From: Vicia villosa
Taxonomy: Eukaryota; Streptophyta; Magnoliopsida; Fabales; Fabaceae
Direction of reading: 5' to 3'
Assembly (NCBI RefSeq): GCF_029867415.1
Contig: NC_081184.1
Span: forward strand, 110,390,226 to 110,454,225
DNA length: 64,000 nt
The position numbers were made by a program, and so were the translations under genes. Below are positions 47,190 to 58,400 of this stretch, piece after piece; position 1 is the stretch's first letter; the number at the start of each line of letters is the position of its first letter. The notes beneath the pieces were generated by a model. That model was not told the DNA's origin and did no database searches. It saw only the letters and a list, made by a program, of their open reading frames with translations.

Positions 47190-47511
47190 AAGTTAGACCA
47201 ATCATAATCATCCTCAACATCAATAGAATTGAAGAAAAAAATTATCATTTGACTTCTCAACCTTCTTCTTCTTCTCACTTGAGAGCTCTCATTAGTTTAA
47301 ACGCAACACCCACTACAGCAACATCTTGAATCTGATGATGGTTTTACATCAAAACAGCCTCTCCAGCTACATCTTGATTTGGAGGCTGATGTTGCACCAC
47401 AACACCCTCTACAACTACATCTTGATTCTGAGACTGGTTTTGCACCACAACACCCTCTACGACAATATTTTGATTTCCAGCATTGTTGGTAGCTTGAGTA
47501 GGATAACACAT
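47190..47511 (-). pseudogene. Short gene with four 48-base repeats, decayed
   Basis: From ATG 47511 the frame reads MCYPTQATNNAGNQNIVVEG and repeats a 16-residue unit, NQDVVVEGVVVQHQPP-like, four times. A TAA interrupts the third unit. An alternative frame (Cys-rich, 47509-47297) is also open because the repeat is a multiple of three. I do not recognise the family. It lies in the CACTA element opposite the GRF gene. Confidence 0.45.
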
Positions 47512-47955
47512 ATTGATTTTTTTGGATGAAGTTGTTTTTGTGTTTTAGTTCTTCTGCTTTTATATTGGTCCTTCTGATTCTTCATCTTCTTCTCTTGGAA
47601 GTTTAAAAATCAAACTCATCACTTCTCTTGGAAGTTGGGAAGATTGCATACCTCGTACTGTTCAAATTTTGATGTACTTAATGGAATTGTGTACTTGTAA
47701 TACAAGTTTTGATATCAATTCGAAATTGGTTTAGTGTTGATTCTGGTATGAAAATTTGACATTTATTAATATGAAATATCACAACGGTTAATATGAATAA
47801 TTGTTATTATAAGGTGCGCGCTTTCCAGTTTATTACGCGGTCACTAGACTGTGATTGTAAGTATTGAATATACAACCACACTACATAACAACGTCTAATC
47901 TTGTGTGGTTATATATCTTTCTCAACCGTTGTTAAATGCTTTTTCCGTAATAGTG

Positions 47956-48374
47956 TATTTTAATTATATACTGCTATAAAATATATAATAGTAGGATATA
48001 TCAAAAAATAAATAAAGAGACTAGAAAAAAGAGTTATATATATCTTATATTTCTCAAAATTGTATATATTTATGTGAACTAAAGAGTATTTATACTATTA
48101 GGATTGATTTGAGTACTTACAATAGCTTTACCTCTCTCAAATATTGATTTGAGTATTACAATGATGACAATTTACCGATATTCCTGCTAAAGACCAACCT
48201 AAGTTTCACAATTGTAGAATTATCAACAAAAACTATCTGATCAGCAACGTTTTTCACCAAAGAATTTTTTGTTTTATATCTTTTTTCTTATGTAAGCAAA
48301 TAATTTATAGTGATAACATTTTTGTTCATCTCTATTCGTATAGCTACTCAAATCTACTAAATACACCCACCGAA
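47956..48374. other. Spacer between CACTA and first MULE
   Basis: AT-rich, no coding or repeat feature recognised. Confidence 0.45.
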
Positions 48375-48383
48375 TTTAATTTT

Positions 48384-49605
48384 GAAAATTTCTTCACCCA
48401 CCTCCTAACCTTCTTACCCACCCCTGGTGAATTTACCACACTACCCCTTGTTTCGGAAGTTCATTTCCGAAAAGGTACTTTTTTTTGTTAAAAAATGTGT
48501 TTTCGGAAATGTATCTCCGAAAACGTGTTTTTTTTAATTCCGAAATAATTAATAATTATTAAAAAAATTAAAATCAAGGTGAATCAATACAATTAATAGG
48601 TATAAAATCAAGGTGAATCAATAAAATGAAGGTGAATCAATAAAATCAAGGTGAATCAAAACATCCTAAACTATTTGAAAGTTAAAAATTATTTTACTAA
48701 CTTATATAAATCAAAAACATTTTAATTCCATAAGTAAATTTTGAATTATATAGAATTAAATATAAAATTTATTCATTAAATAAAATTAAATAAAATTAAG
48801 ACAAAATCTTTTTTTAATTTTTTTAAAATAAATAAAAAATTATCTCATTTTTAATTATGAATCAGAATAGAAATATATAAATATATAATAATAATTATTA
48901 ATTTTGTAAGTGAAATATATAAATATATAATATATAAATATATAATAATTAATATATAAATATATAATAATTATTATAAATTAAAACACTCATTTTTTTA
49001 TTTTTTTATAATTATTATATAGATATATAAATATATTTATAATTAATATATAATAATTATTATATAAATATATAAATATATAATAATTATTATAATTATT
49101 ATATAAATATATAAATTAAAACACTCATTTTTTTAATTTTTTTTGTAAATACATAATGATTATTATAAATATATAAATATATAAATAAAAAATTATAACT
49201 CATTTTGTAAGTGAAATTATTTTAATTTTTTTAATTAAAATTATTTTAAATTTTAAAATATGAATCAGAATAGAAATATATAATAATTATTATTCATAAC
49301 TAATAAATTATATCAAAATATATAATTATTATTTATTACTCATAAATTATATCAAATTTATAATATATAAATTAATTCATATCCTAAAATTAATTTTTGG
49401 AATTTTTAGATTTTTTTTTGTTTTTTCAGAGATGCATCTCCGAATTAATCAAAATCTCAATTTTTGGGATTTTTTCGGAAATGCACTTCCGAAGTCTGAA
49501 AAAATTTAGAAAAAAAAATATTTCGGAAATGCATTTCCGAAGCAGGGGTAAAATGGGATTTTCGCTGGGGGTGACCCCCATAGGGAGGTGGATAAAGAAA
49601 AAACC
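48384..49605. mobile_element. MULE-like element copy 1 with five short palindromes
   Basis: Terminal inverted repeats GAAAATTTCTTCACCCACCT and, from the other end, GGTTTTTTCTTTATCCACCT. The 9-bp duplication TTTAATTTT (48375-48383, 49606-49614) fits Mutator-like elements. Five 20-24-bp palindromes of the TTCGGAAATGCATTTCCGAA type lie near both ends (about 48452, 48498, 49425, 49463, 49518). The middle is extremely AT-rich and non-coding. A shortened relative of the element at 50386. Confidence 0.75.
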
Positions 49606-49949
49606 TTTAATTTTACTATGTCCAAAAAAACACACTTCTAGGAACTTGAGTATTTTGGACAAAGCATTCCAAATTGTGAAAGTGACAATCAAATTTAGTT
49701 TCATGAGAACGCAACCACCATTGGAAGTTTCGTCCATCTTAAACAATGGTCATCGTATCACACGTCCCTTTTTAACTTTATAAACCAACAAAATATATTA
49801 TCCATTAATTTTTAACCAAAGAATATGCATGTTTGATTGTACTTTTGGAAAAGTCAAAAATGATTTTAGGAATAAAATAAATTTTATTCAACAAATATTT
49901 GAATATAGAAATGACATCTTTTAAGTTAAGAAATGTTTTTACCTAATTT

Positions 49950-50042
<93 letters not shown>

Positions 50043-50377
50043 TTATTTTCAATTCTTTTATCGATAAATAATCTTATAATACTATTTTTTCCAAATTAAT
50101 TTTCTGTAGAACCAAAAATAATATATTCTTTAAAAAGTTTAATTTGATTAAAAGAGAAACATCTTCCAAAACCACAAATATACCATTCCCATCTTTTATT
50201 CCATATCTCACAACTAAGTTATGTTTAGGAGTTTTTGTCAAAAAAAAAAGTTATATTTAGGAGTTTTGAAAGAAGGGGGACTTTTGAAAATGAATTTTTA
50301 AAAAATATTTGACATTTTTTTAAAAAATGACTTTGTTTAGAATGATGAAATAGTGTATATCATTAGTATATTTTTAA
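49606..50377. other. Spacer between the two MULE copies, with (TA)n
   Basis: A TA microsatellite of about 42 units fills 49955-50039. The remainder is AT-rich without genes. Confidence 0.8.
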
Positions 50378-50755
50378 TTTTTTGAGAGAATTTCTTTAGC
50401 CACCTCCTAACCTTCTTGCCCACCCCTAGTGAATTTACCACACTACCCCTTGTTTCGGAAGTTCATTTCCGAAAAGGTATTTTTTTTTGCAAAAAAGGTG
50501 TTTTCGGAAATGAACTTCCGAAAAAGTGTTTTTTTTAATATAAAAAATTGATTTCGGAGATGCATCTCCGAAATAAAGTTAAATTTTCAGAAAATGTGGT
50601 GTTTCGGAAGTTCATCTCCGAGCGCACCCCCCATGATGGAATTCGGAAATGCACTTCCGAAGTTATGTCTGGACAGAAGCAAAATGAAAAATAACAACGA
50701 TTCGCTTTATTTAATCGGGTGAAGATTACAACGATAATATTACTGAAAATCAAAG

Positions 50756-51127
50756 TTACATATTGTTGAACACGGGTAGGTGGGGATGAGTCAACATTTT
50801 GATAACGTCGTCCGCCGATCTTTGAAGTTTGGCGTCCAACTCGATCGGGCCTTTCGAAGAAAATCGGTCGAACGTTGTCCACATAACCGCTAAGTCTTCG
50901 TCGTTCTTGATCTCAAAAGGTGTGAACTTAATGTCTCCCTCGTCGTTAAGCGATGGAGAGCGGTACTCGAGCTTGACAACCTTTCGATTCTCGGGATAGC
51001 GCAAAAGCGTGTTGAGCGACGGTATCAATTCCGCAAACGGCGTGTCGCGCGAGAAGCGAAATTGGAACGGCATCGGGTAGCCGGTTTCAAAGTAGACGAA
51101 TGCTAGGTGAGGGTAGGTTTGTGTCAT
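50756..51127 (-). CDS. PB1-like small protein carried by the MULE
   Basis: 123 residues from ATG 51127, uninterrupted, with a TATAAATA box about 45 bases upstream. MTQTYPHLAFVYFETGYPMP starts a beta-rich domain. VVKLEYRSPSLNDEGDIKF followed by FEIKNDEDLAVMWTTFDRF is the familiar legume pattern found at the N-terminus of MuDR-type transposon proteins, and it resembles a PB1/ubiquitin-like fold with an acidic loop. IELDAKLQRSADDVIKMLTH closes the protein. No catalytic domain follows, so it is either a separate adaptor-like product or a detached N-terminus. Palindromes lie on both sides. Its function is unknown. Confidence 0.65.
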   Translation of the reverse strand: MTQTYPHLAFVYFETGYPMPFQFRFSRDTPFAELIPSLNTLLRYPENRKVVKLEYRSPSLNDEGDIKFTPFEIKNDEDLAVMWTTFDRFSSKGPIELDAKLQRSADDVIKMLTHPHLPVFNNM

Positions 51128-51168
51128 TTGTGTTTTGTGGTGTGAAGAGGATGAAGAAGAGTGTGTGG

Positions 51169-51176
51169 TATTTATA
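51169..51176 (-). promoter_or_regulatory. TATA box of the PB1-like gene
   Basis: TATAAATA on the minus strand, 42-49 bases before ATG 51127, leaving a very short leader that fits a core promoter close to the start. Confidence 0.5.
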
Positions 51177-51504
51177 GACTTATTGGAGCATTGATGGCCC
51201 AACAAACCTTATCCTGCCTCAGGGGACATTTCGGAAATGAACTTCCGAAAATAGGCTCCAGACATGTATATTTCGGAAGTTCATTTCCGAATTATGCAGA
51301 AAACAGACTTAAATTTTGCATTTTGTTGATTGCTTAGTGTTTTGTGTAAACAATACCAAAGGAATTCAAAATAGACATAAATTAGACATTGATGACATAA
51401 AACATACTTATATTATATATGTATTGAATCGGTCCGATTTTACATGATAAACAACAATACATACAAAAAATGATCGTTACAAACAAAAAACGATCCGGAA
51501 CGAA

Positions 51505-51700
51505 CTAAAATTCATCGAACCAATCGGTGGATCCTAAGTCCAAAATAGGCACGTTCTTCGAACGCTCTCTATTTTGCTCGCGCTCCTTGCTCATCATTTC
51601 TTCAAACTCCGCCATCCTTGCAACGAACGGATCCGGCCAAGTCTCCGCCTCATTTGAACGATGTGTCGTCCATTGACAAGAAGTAGCCGGTATAGGACAA
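51505..51700 (-). pseudogene. C-terminal fragment of a second MULE-borne ORF
   Basis: A minus-strand frame of about 65 codons reads PIPATSCQWTTHRSNEAETW, then EFEEMMSKEREQNRERSKNV and ends STDWFDEF at TAG 51507-51505. Its Glu/Arg-rich helix and acidic end look like the tail of a transposon protein. There is no start codon in frame and no upstream exon that I can join. It lies upstream of the PB1-like gene on the same strand. Confidence 0.5.
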
Positions 51701-52154
51701 CCCAGTTTTCAGCATAAATTTGTTGAATCAATGTAGTGAAATAGGGGATGAAATGAGAGATGTTTACCTGAAATTGTAGCTTTCTATGCCCCCTTTAACG
51801 TGATCAACGGTTTGAAACTTGCTTTTAGGGCGAAAAATTGATGGAGATTGATAGGGTTTAGAGAGGGTTTTGATAAGTTTTTGGAGAAAAATGATGAAAA
51901 AGTGAAGGAGGGAAATTTGTATATGCAGCAACAGTTTCGGAAATGAACTTCCGAAAATATGCACGGATTTTGAATTTTTTTTAGTTCGGAAATGAATCTC
52001 CGAAAACATCAAATTTTTGATGTTTTCGGAGATTCATTTCCGAACTAAAAAAAAACAAAAAAAAAATAACTTCGGAGATGCATCTCCGAAGCAGGGGCAG
52101 TTTTGGGATTTCGCTGGGGGTTTCCCCCATAGGGAGGTGGGTAAAGAAAAATTC

Positions 52155-54984
52155 TTTTTTGAATACTATAATAACATAAAAGATATTTTGAAATTTTATG
52201 TAAGCCCTCCAAAACCCTTCAAAGTGCTCCTTCAATATAAATTTGGAGTTTTCCAAATTAAAGAATTTTGGATGCTATGAATAAAAGCAAACTCTCTAAA
52301 ACACTCTCAACCAAAATCAATCAATTATTTTCATCCAATCCTTTTAATTTTTCAAAATCCTCCATTTCTTTTCCCTCCAAACTCTCAAATATAGCCTAAC
52401 TATATTCCCATGAATTTTCAATTTTTTTCAATTTTACTCTAACATCTTTAAGAAAAAATGGCTTTGGCTCCCACTCCCATTCCATTGTGTTCGGAAATTT
52501 AACTTTACTCGAATACATTAACAAAAATTAAATTATTTTTAAGTGTTTGAATTATAGAATTTGAATGGTAAGCTGAAGAAGTTGCTTTTTATCTTTTGTT
52601 ACTAGTTTTTTTATATTTTAAATTTTGCAAGTGCGAAATACGAATTCAAAATCTACGATAAAAAACCCACTTCAATTGGTCATTGTGGCTGGTACGTATT
52701 CGGATTCAACGATCCAAAATATACTTTAGTTGATTGGCCTCACAAGTAAGTTTGATCATGTGTTATCATTTTTATGTGTTTTCACATTACTTTTTGTTTA
52801 TAAATAAATAAACATCCTTGTCGTTTCATTCTCATATTGTCATCTATTTCTTATTTGCTTATATAGGTAAGATTTTTGATATTTCTCGTTGATCAAACAT
52901 ATTGTTCTTATCACTTATACGTTGTAATTTTGAGAATTATACGTTGATCAACTACATACTTGCCTATTTTATTTGAGAGAAATATTTCCAACCAAAAAAA
53001 ATCTCAGATTGGTTCGTATTTGACAATTTGAAGAATGATTGGTGGCTCTATATTTCTTCAAGTAGAGAAAGAGGCATTTCCCTAGCATTAGAGCCAGGTG
53101 GGGTGACTTTATGGTTATCTCTACAAGCATATTGTTTGTATGAGGCGGCAGAGCACAGATGCACCATTGTTGGTGTCTAATGAATGCTTTTTCTCGTCGA
53201 GAAGAAAATTTTACACCATTTAATTGCCTTGGAAGTTTCGTACCGAGGTTGTTGTAAAAAACTAATACAATAATTCAAAACAATTTATAAAATTATTCAA
53301 AGATGTACGGGATCAAAGAACAATAATAACTAAAATAAATTATCTCAAGCAACACAATGACATGCCAAGAGTGAAGATAAATGAGAAGAACACAATAACT
53401 TGTTTACCGAATTTGATCTAAAGACCTATTTTAAATAAAAGGGAATATCTCTGATTCACTGTCCTTCCAAAACTTGTTACAAAAGATTTTCAAATGAGCT
53501 ACAATAAAATAGTCACCCAAGTTCCCCAATAACAAATCTCATTTTTACCTAAATGTTTTTAAATCTCTCTAACTTTATATATGAATCACATAAGTCTAAG
53601 ATGTTTAGAAGTGTTTCTCAATCCTCTTAAATACCTCCAAAAAAATTTTAGGTTCCAAGAACACAATCATAGGAATTTCTCTCATTGCCTCTTTAAGTTT
53701 TCGTAAGACTGTCACCTCCACTTTCTGTCTCTTAGACTACACTTTAAAAATTGTTCAAGACAAGAATGATAGAGATACATATTTATAATTATTGAAACCC
53801 AATGGATCCTTAATGGATCCAAACATAATCAATTAACTATTAGAATAAAAAGATTGTTATATCTTATAATATCCTTTATATTAATTAAGAATGTCTTAGA
53901 GTATTAGTTAGTAGTATCTTAGAGTATCTCTAAATTAATATAAAATATATTTATAGTATTCTAACATTAACGAACGTATTCACAAGCCGAAACGATCAGG
54001 TCTGCTACCAGCAGCCTCTGTTAGACCAGACCATTTGCCCATCGGACCTGACCCTACTGCATGTCGAAATCCCCCGACATATCAAATTATCATCGGCAAC
54101 CCGCCTCCACCGTAGCACCTAAAGCTCCGTCCTCGCGGCCATAACATTATTGATAGAATTTTTAGTCGTTTTCTGGCATTCTGCTTTCTAGCAATCTGAA
54201 AATATGTTTTCATTCACCTCATCACTAAATGTTCTAAGGCATACTTCTACAATTCTCCATATTGACTTTAAACTATGGTGATGTCAATTTACCCAACAAC
54301 CATCTTATTTCTCTCTACCATGTTGAACTCATTATTCAAAAACCTTGATCAAGTTCAAGTCACACTTAAACCTTATTCTACTCCGTTGCTTCTGACCACC
54401 TTTTTCTACTCAGATGATCTAACAAGCTCACAAACATAGTTCTTTAACCTTGTGCCTTCTTAGAACATAACCAAAATGTTTGGAGTGTTTGTTGTGAACT
54501 ACAGTGCGATTTCAAATCTTTAGAAGACTTGGAGTTGGATATGGAGATGCATACTAATGACAAGGGATTTTGAAGAATAAAAAATAAATAAAGATGAACA
54601 CAAATAATTTTGAATATTAACACTAACTAATATGAAATCATGAGATGGAGAGAGATCTTAACTCAACGAACTGGACAATCACAAAATCATGAAATGACTT
54701 GGTAAGAATCAAACAAAATTTGGGGAAGTTGCTGAACAAGGGTGATGAACCCTAGGAAATTTCAAAAATATTTGAATACATTTGAATGATTTTCATGGAA
54801 GGAAGATGATATATAATCCCATATACGTCACATTAACCCCTTTAAGAGTAAAGATTTAACATGTAATGTCAAATTAGCAAAACTAACCAAAAAACCACAT
54901 TGTCCAACAAAGATGTTATAGGATATAATAGTAACATTTACTAAATAAAGGATCAACTTAAAACAAATAATTTATTTAAGAGGT
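52155..54984. other. Mostly unassigned interval with two exon-like stretches
   Basis: 52636-52745 (KYEFKIYDKKPTSIGHCGWY, then FNDPKYTLVDWPH before GTAAGT) and 53008-53180 (DWFVFDNLKNDWWLYISSSR to a TAA) look like exons with splice-like borders, but they do not join in phase and I do not recognise the family. The GC-richer stretch 53980-54130 has no frame that I can interpret. Nothing else seen. Confidence 0.35.
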
Positions 54985-54989
54985 CAAAC

Positions 54990-55256
54990 TAACAGCTGAT
55001 AATAATAAAGAGGAGATTAACACTAGGAAGAAGACCTAAGCTAGTTTGGTTATTATCACGTGTGCATGGATGTAATAGTGAATAGTATTTTGTAGTTAGT
55101 TAGATTAAGATGACGTGGCACTAACTAGCTATATATTCACTATGTGGTGTAACTGTTTTCAGTTAGAGAAACTATAATGAGAATCACTCTTTCTCCTTCA
55201 TCTTCCTCAATTTTCATCGTTTTTCCTCCATTGATGGAGCTTTTAGTTTGCTTTGA
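54990..55256 (+). repeat. Copia 5' LTR
   Basis: 267 bases. It should start with TG like the 3' LTR but reads TA here, a single change. Ends TTTGCTTTGA. Confidence 0.75.
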
Positions 55257-55271
55257 TGGTATCAGAGCAGG
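55257..55271 (+). other. Copia primer-binding site
   Basis: TGGTATCAGAGCAGG, the standard complement to initiator tRNA-Met. Confidence 0.9.
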
Positions 55272-55428
55272 TTGATCCTGCTCTGTTTCCGCTATAATAT
55301 CGATTGTTAGATTTGATTGATTGATCGTTCATGACGATCGAAGATTCTTGAATTTTCGTTCTTCTTCTTCTTGATTATCGTTTTTATTTTCTCTGCGTTT
55401 TTCTTTGGTTGTTTTCTTGCGTTTAGCC

Positions 55429-58400
55429 ATGGCAAGAAACACTAACACTGGTACCAATGCAAATCAAGTGGATCAACTCGATCCTTACTATGTGCATCCA
55501 TCGGAAAATTCATCTACAGTTTGTGTTACACCAGCTTTATCTGGTGATAACTATCATGCGTGGTCAATGAAGATGAGGAGAGCATTGGCTATGAAGAACA
55601 AATTCAAGTTTGTTGATGGTTCCATACCAGTTCCTAGTGAAGGCAATCTCAATTATGCGGCATGGCAGAGATGCAACAACCTAGTGCACACATGGATCAT
55701 CAATTCCATTGCGCCATCAATAGCTCAGAGTGTGGTTTTCATTGATAATGCTATTGATATGTGGAATGATCTTAAGGATCGGTTCATGAGAGGAGATCGT
55801 ATTAGAGTTGCACGGTTGCACCAAGAGATCTCCAATCTTAAACAAGGTAACAAGAAGATTACTGATTATTTCACTGAATTGAGAGGATTATGGGGAGAAT
55901 TAGATCAATATAGACCTGTTCCAAATTGTACTTGTTGTATTCCATGCACATGCTTAACCATGAGGAATGTCAAGAATTTCAAATCTGAGGACAGAATAAT
56001 CCAATTTCTAATTGGATTGAATGAGGAATATCAAGGTGTAGCATCGCAAGTGCTGTTGATGGATCCTATGCCCCCTATAAACATAGTCTTTTCTTTAGTT
56101 ATGCAACAAGAAAGGAAATTACAATATGGAGCAAGCACCTTGGGCACAAGTGTGACTGATGAAACTGCAGGATTGGTCAATGCTGTAGAAGGACAAAAGC
56201 AGTATGGAAGAGGAAGAGGAAATGGAAGTCAGCATCAAGGAAGAGGAAGAGGAAACATAAAGGTGTGCACCTACTGTGGCAAAATTGGTCATATTGTTGA
56301 TGGATGCTATAAGAAGTGGCTATCCTCCAAACAATGGGAGAGGAAATTCTTATGTTAATCAAGTAAAAAGTGAAGAAGCTGAGACCAAATCCTCAATTGG
56401 CTCCACTAATGAGAGTGGAAATATGATTCTAACCAAGGAGCAGTATCAATCCTTGATGACTTTGCTGGAGAAGAACATAGGATCTATCAATTTAACTAAA
56501 GGAGGTAACTCTTCTATAGCCTGTTTTAGTATTCATAATAAAGCTGATTGGATACTTGACACTAGAGCTACTCACCACATTTGTTTTTCTCTAGATTGGT
56601 TTGATAAATATGTTGAGATAAGTCCTATCATGGTTAACTTGCCAAATGGAAATTCTATTATAGCTTCTGTTTCAGGCAATGTGAAATTATCAGAATCACT
56701 TACAATTCAAAATGTACTTTATTTGCCACAATTTGAAGTAAATCTAATATCTGTGTCAAAGCTTTGTAGAGAACGGGATTACAATCTTGTATTTAGTACT
56801 GATGGCTGTATGATACAGGGAAAGAAAGATTTGAAGAGGATTGGTTTGGCTAAAGAGCATAATGGACTATATCACTTGGAAGCAAGAAGGAACAATAATA
56901 TAGGTCTTGTTTCTAGTGTGTTTGTAAATAAGAAAGTTGTAAATAAAGAAAGGATACCACCTAGTATATTGTGGCACCTTAGACAAGGGCATCTATCCTT
57001 TGATAGAATGAGTTGTATGAGCCAAATGTACAGCTATATTCCTAGTGGCATTCATGCTGCATGTGATGTATGTCAGCAGGCCAGGCAGAAAATTTTACCA
57101 TTTCCCATCAGTAGTAAAAATGCTAATAAAGTTTTTGAACTTGGGCATTTAGATATTTGGGGACCCTTTAATACTCCTTCTGTTCATGGTTATAGGCATT
57201 TCCTAACTATTCTTGATGATTGTAGTAGACATGTGTGGGTGGTAATGCTTAAAGCTAAATCTGAAGCATCACATAAAATCAAAAATTTCATTAACATGGT
57301 GGAGACACAACATGAGTCCACGGTTAAAATTGTTAGAAGTGATAATGGTGTTGAGTTGGCCATGCCCGTGTATTATGCTTCTAAAGGAATAATACATCAA
57401 AAGAGTTGTGTGTACACTCCACAACAAAATGGTAGAGTTGAAAGACGACATCAACATATCCTAAATATTAGTCGTGCCCTCATGTTTCAGTCAGGATCGG
57501 CAAAAGAATATTGGTCATATGCAATCCTTCATGCTGTGTTTCTCATGAATAGAATTCCCACCAAGCTTTTGCATAATAAGTCTTCTTATGAAGTGTTATA
57601 TGGCACTGCCCCAGACCTTGGCTCTTTAAAGGTGTTTGTTTGTTTAGGTTATGCCTCGATTTTACCAAACAATCGCCACAAGTTTGATGCAAGAGCACGC
57701 AAGTGTGCTTTCTTGGGCTATAAGGCAGGTATGAAAGGTTTTATGTTGGTGGATGTCATGGATCATGACATTTTTGTGTCTCGCAAAGTTAAGTTCTATG
57801 ACCTTGAATTCCCTTACAAAACTCTTGGTGATGATAGTGTCCCAACAGATATTTACCTTGATTCTGCCTTCCTTAATGATAATGTTCAACATGGTATTGA
57901 TCAAACTGAGCATAATTCTCCACATTCCACAAACAATCCTGAACAGGAACATTTTTATTCACCATCAGTTGGTGATTTGTCTATTCCTCATAATGATAGC
58001 CCCTCTCCTATAGTGGAACCTGATTCAGTTCCATCTGTTCCCAATTCTGAATTGTCATCCCAAAATAACTCATCAACATTTTCATCATCTGAATTGTCAT
58101 CCACATCAGATGATACAGCCATTCTTTCTAACTCTTCCTCTTCACCACCTCTAAATTCTCATTCACAACCTGAGACCAGAAAATCTTCTAGAGTTGCAAA
58201 GCCTCCTAGTCACCTTAAAGATTATGTTTGCAACTCTTATACATCTACATCCTGCCACTACCCTATCACAGATTCTATTTCCTATTCTGGCCTTTCCTCT
58301 AAGCATAAAGCTTACATCATGGCATTGGCATCTGAAGTTGAACCCTCTAGTTTTCATAATGCTTCTAAGGATCCTCGTTGGGTTGAAGCTATGAACAAAG

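Larger units (their letters stand above)
41700..47955. mobile_element. CACTA element, non-autonomous, carrying a GRF zinc-finger gene
   Basis: The left end is CACTACTACAAACGCG. The right end, read inward, is CACTATTACGGAAAAAGC. Both are flanked by TAT (41697-41699 and 47956-47958), the 3-bp duplication of CACTA elements. Inside are a GRF zinc-finger ORF, a nested 4338-base LTR element and a short repetitive ORF. No transposase is visible. Without the nested element it is about 1.9 kb. Confidence 0.65.
50386..52154. mobile_element. MULE-like element copy 2 with eleven palindromes and two minus-strand ORFs
   Basis: Ends GAGAATTTCTTTAGCCACCT and, inward from the right, GAATTTTTCTTTACCCACCT. The direct repeat TTTTTTGA (50378-50385, 52155-52162) supports an 8-9-bp TSD. 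Eleven palindromes lie at about 50453, 50501, 50552, 50600, 50641, 51228, 51270, 51934, 51984, 52023 and 52070. They surround a PB1-like gene and the tail of another ORF. No MURA transposase is visible, so it is non-autonomous. Confidence 0.75.

Noticed and set aside
49397..49783. 128-residue open frame across the MULE right end
   Set aside because: Its codons are the palindromes and TIR, and it runs out of the element into flanking DNA.
50450..52090. Regularly recurring palindromes that might be taken for a CRISPR array
   Set aside because: Spacing is irregular, there are no uniform spacers or cas genes, and the setting is a plant transposon.
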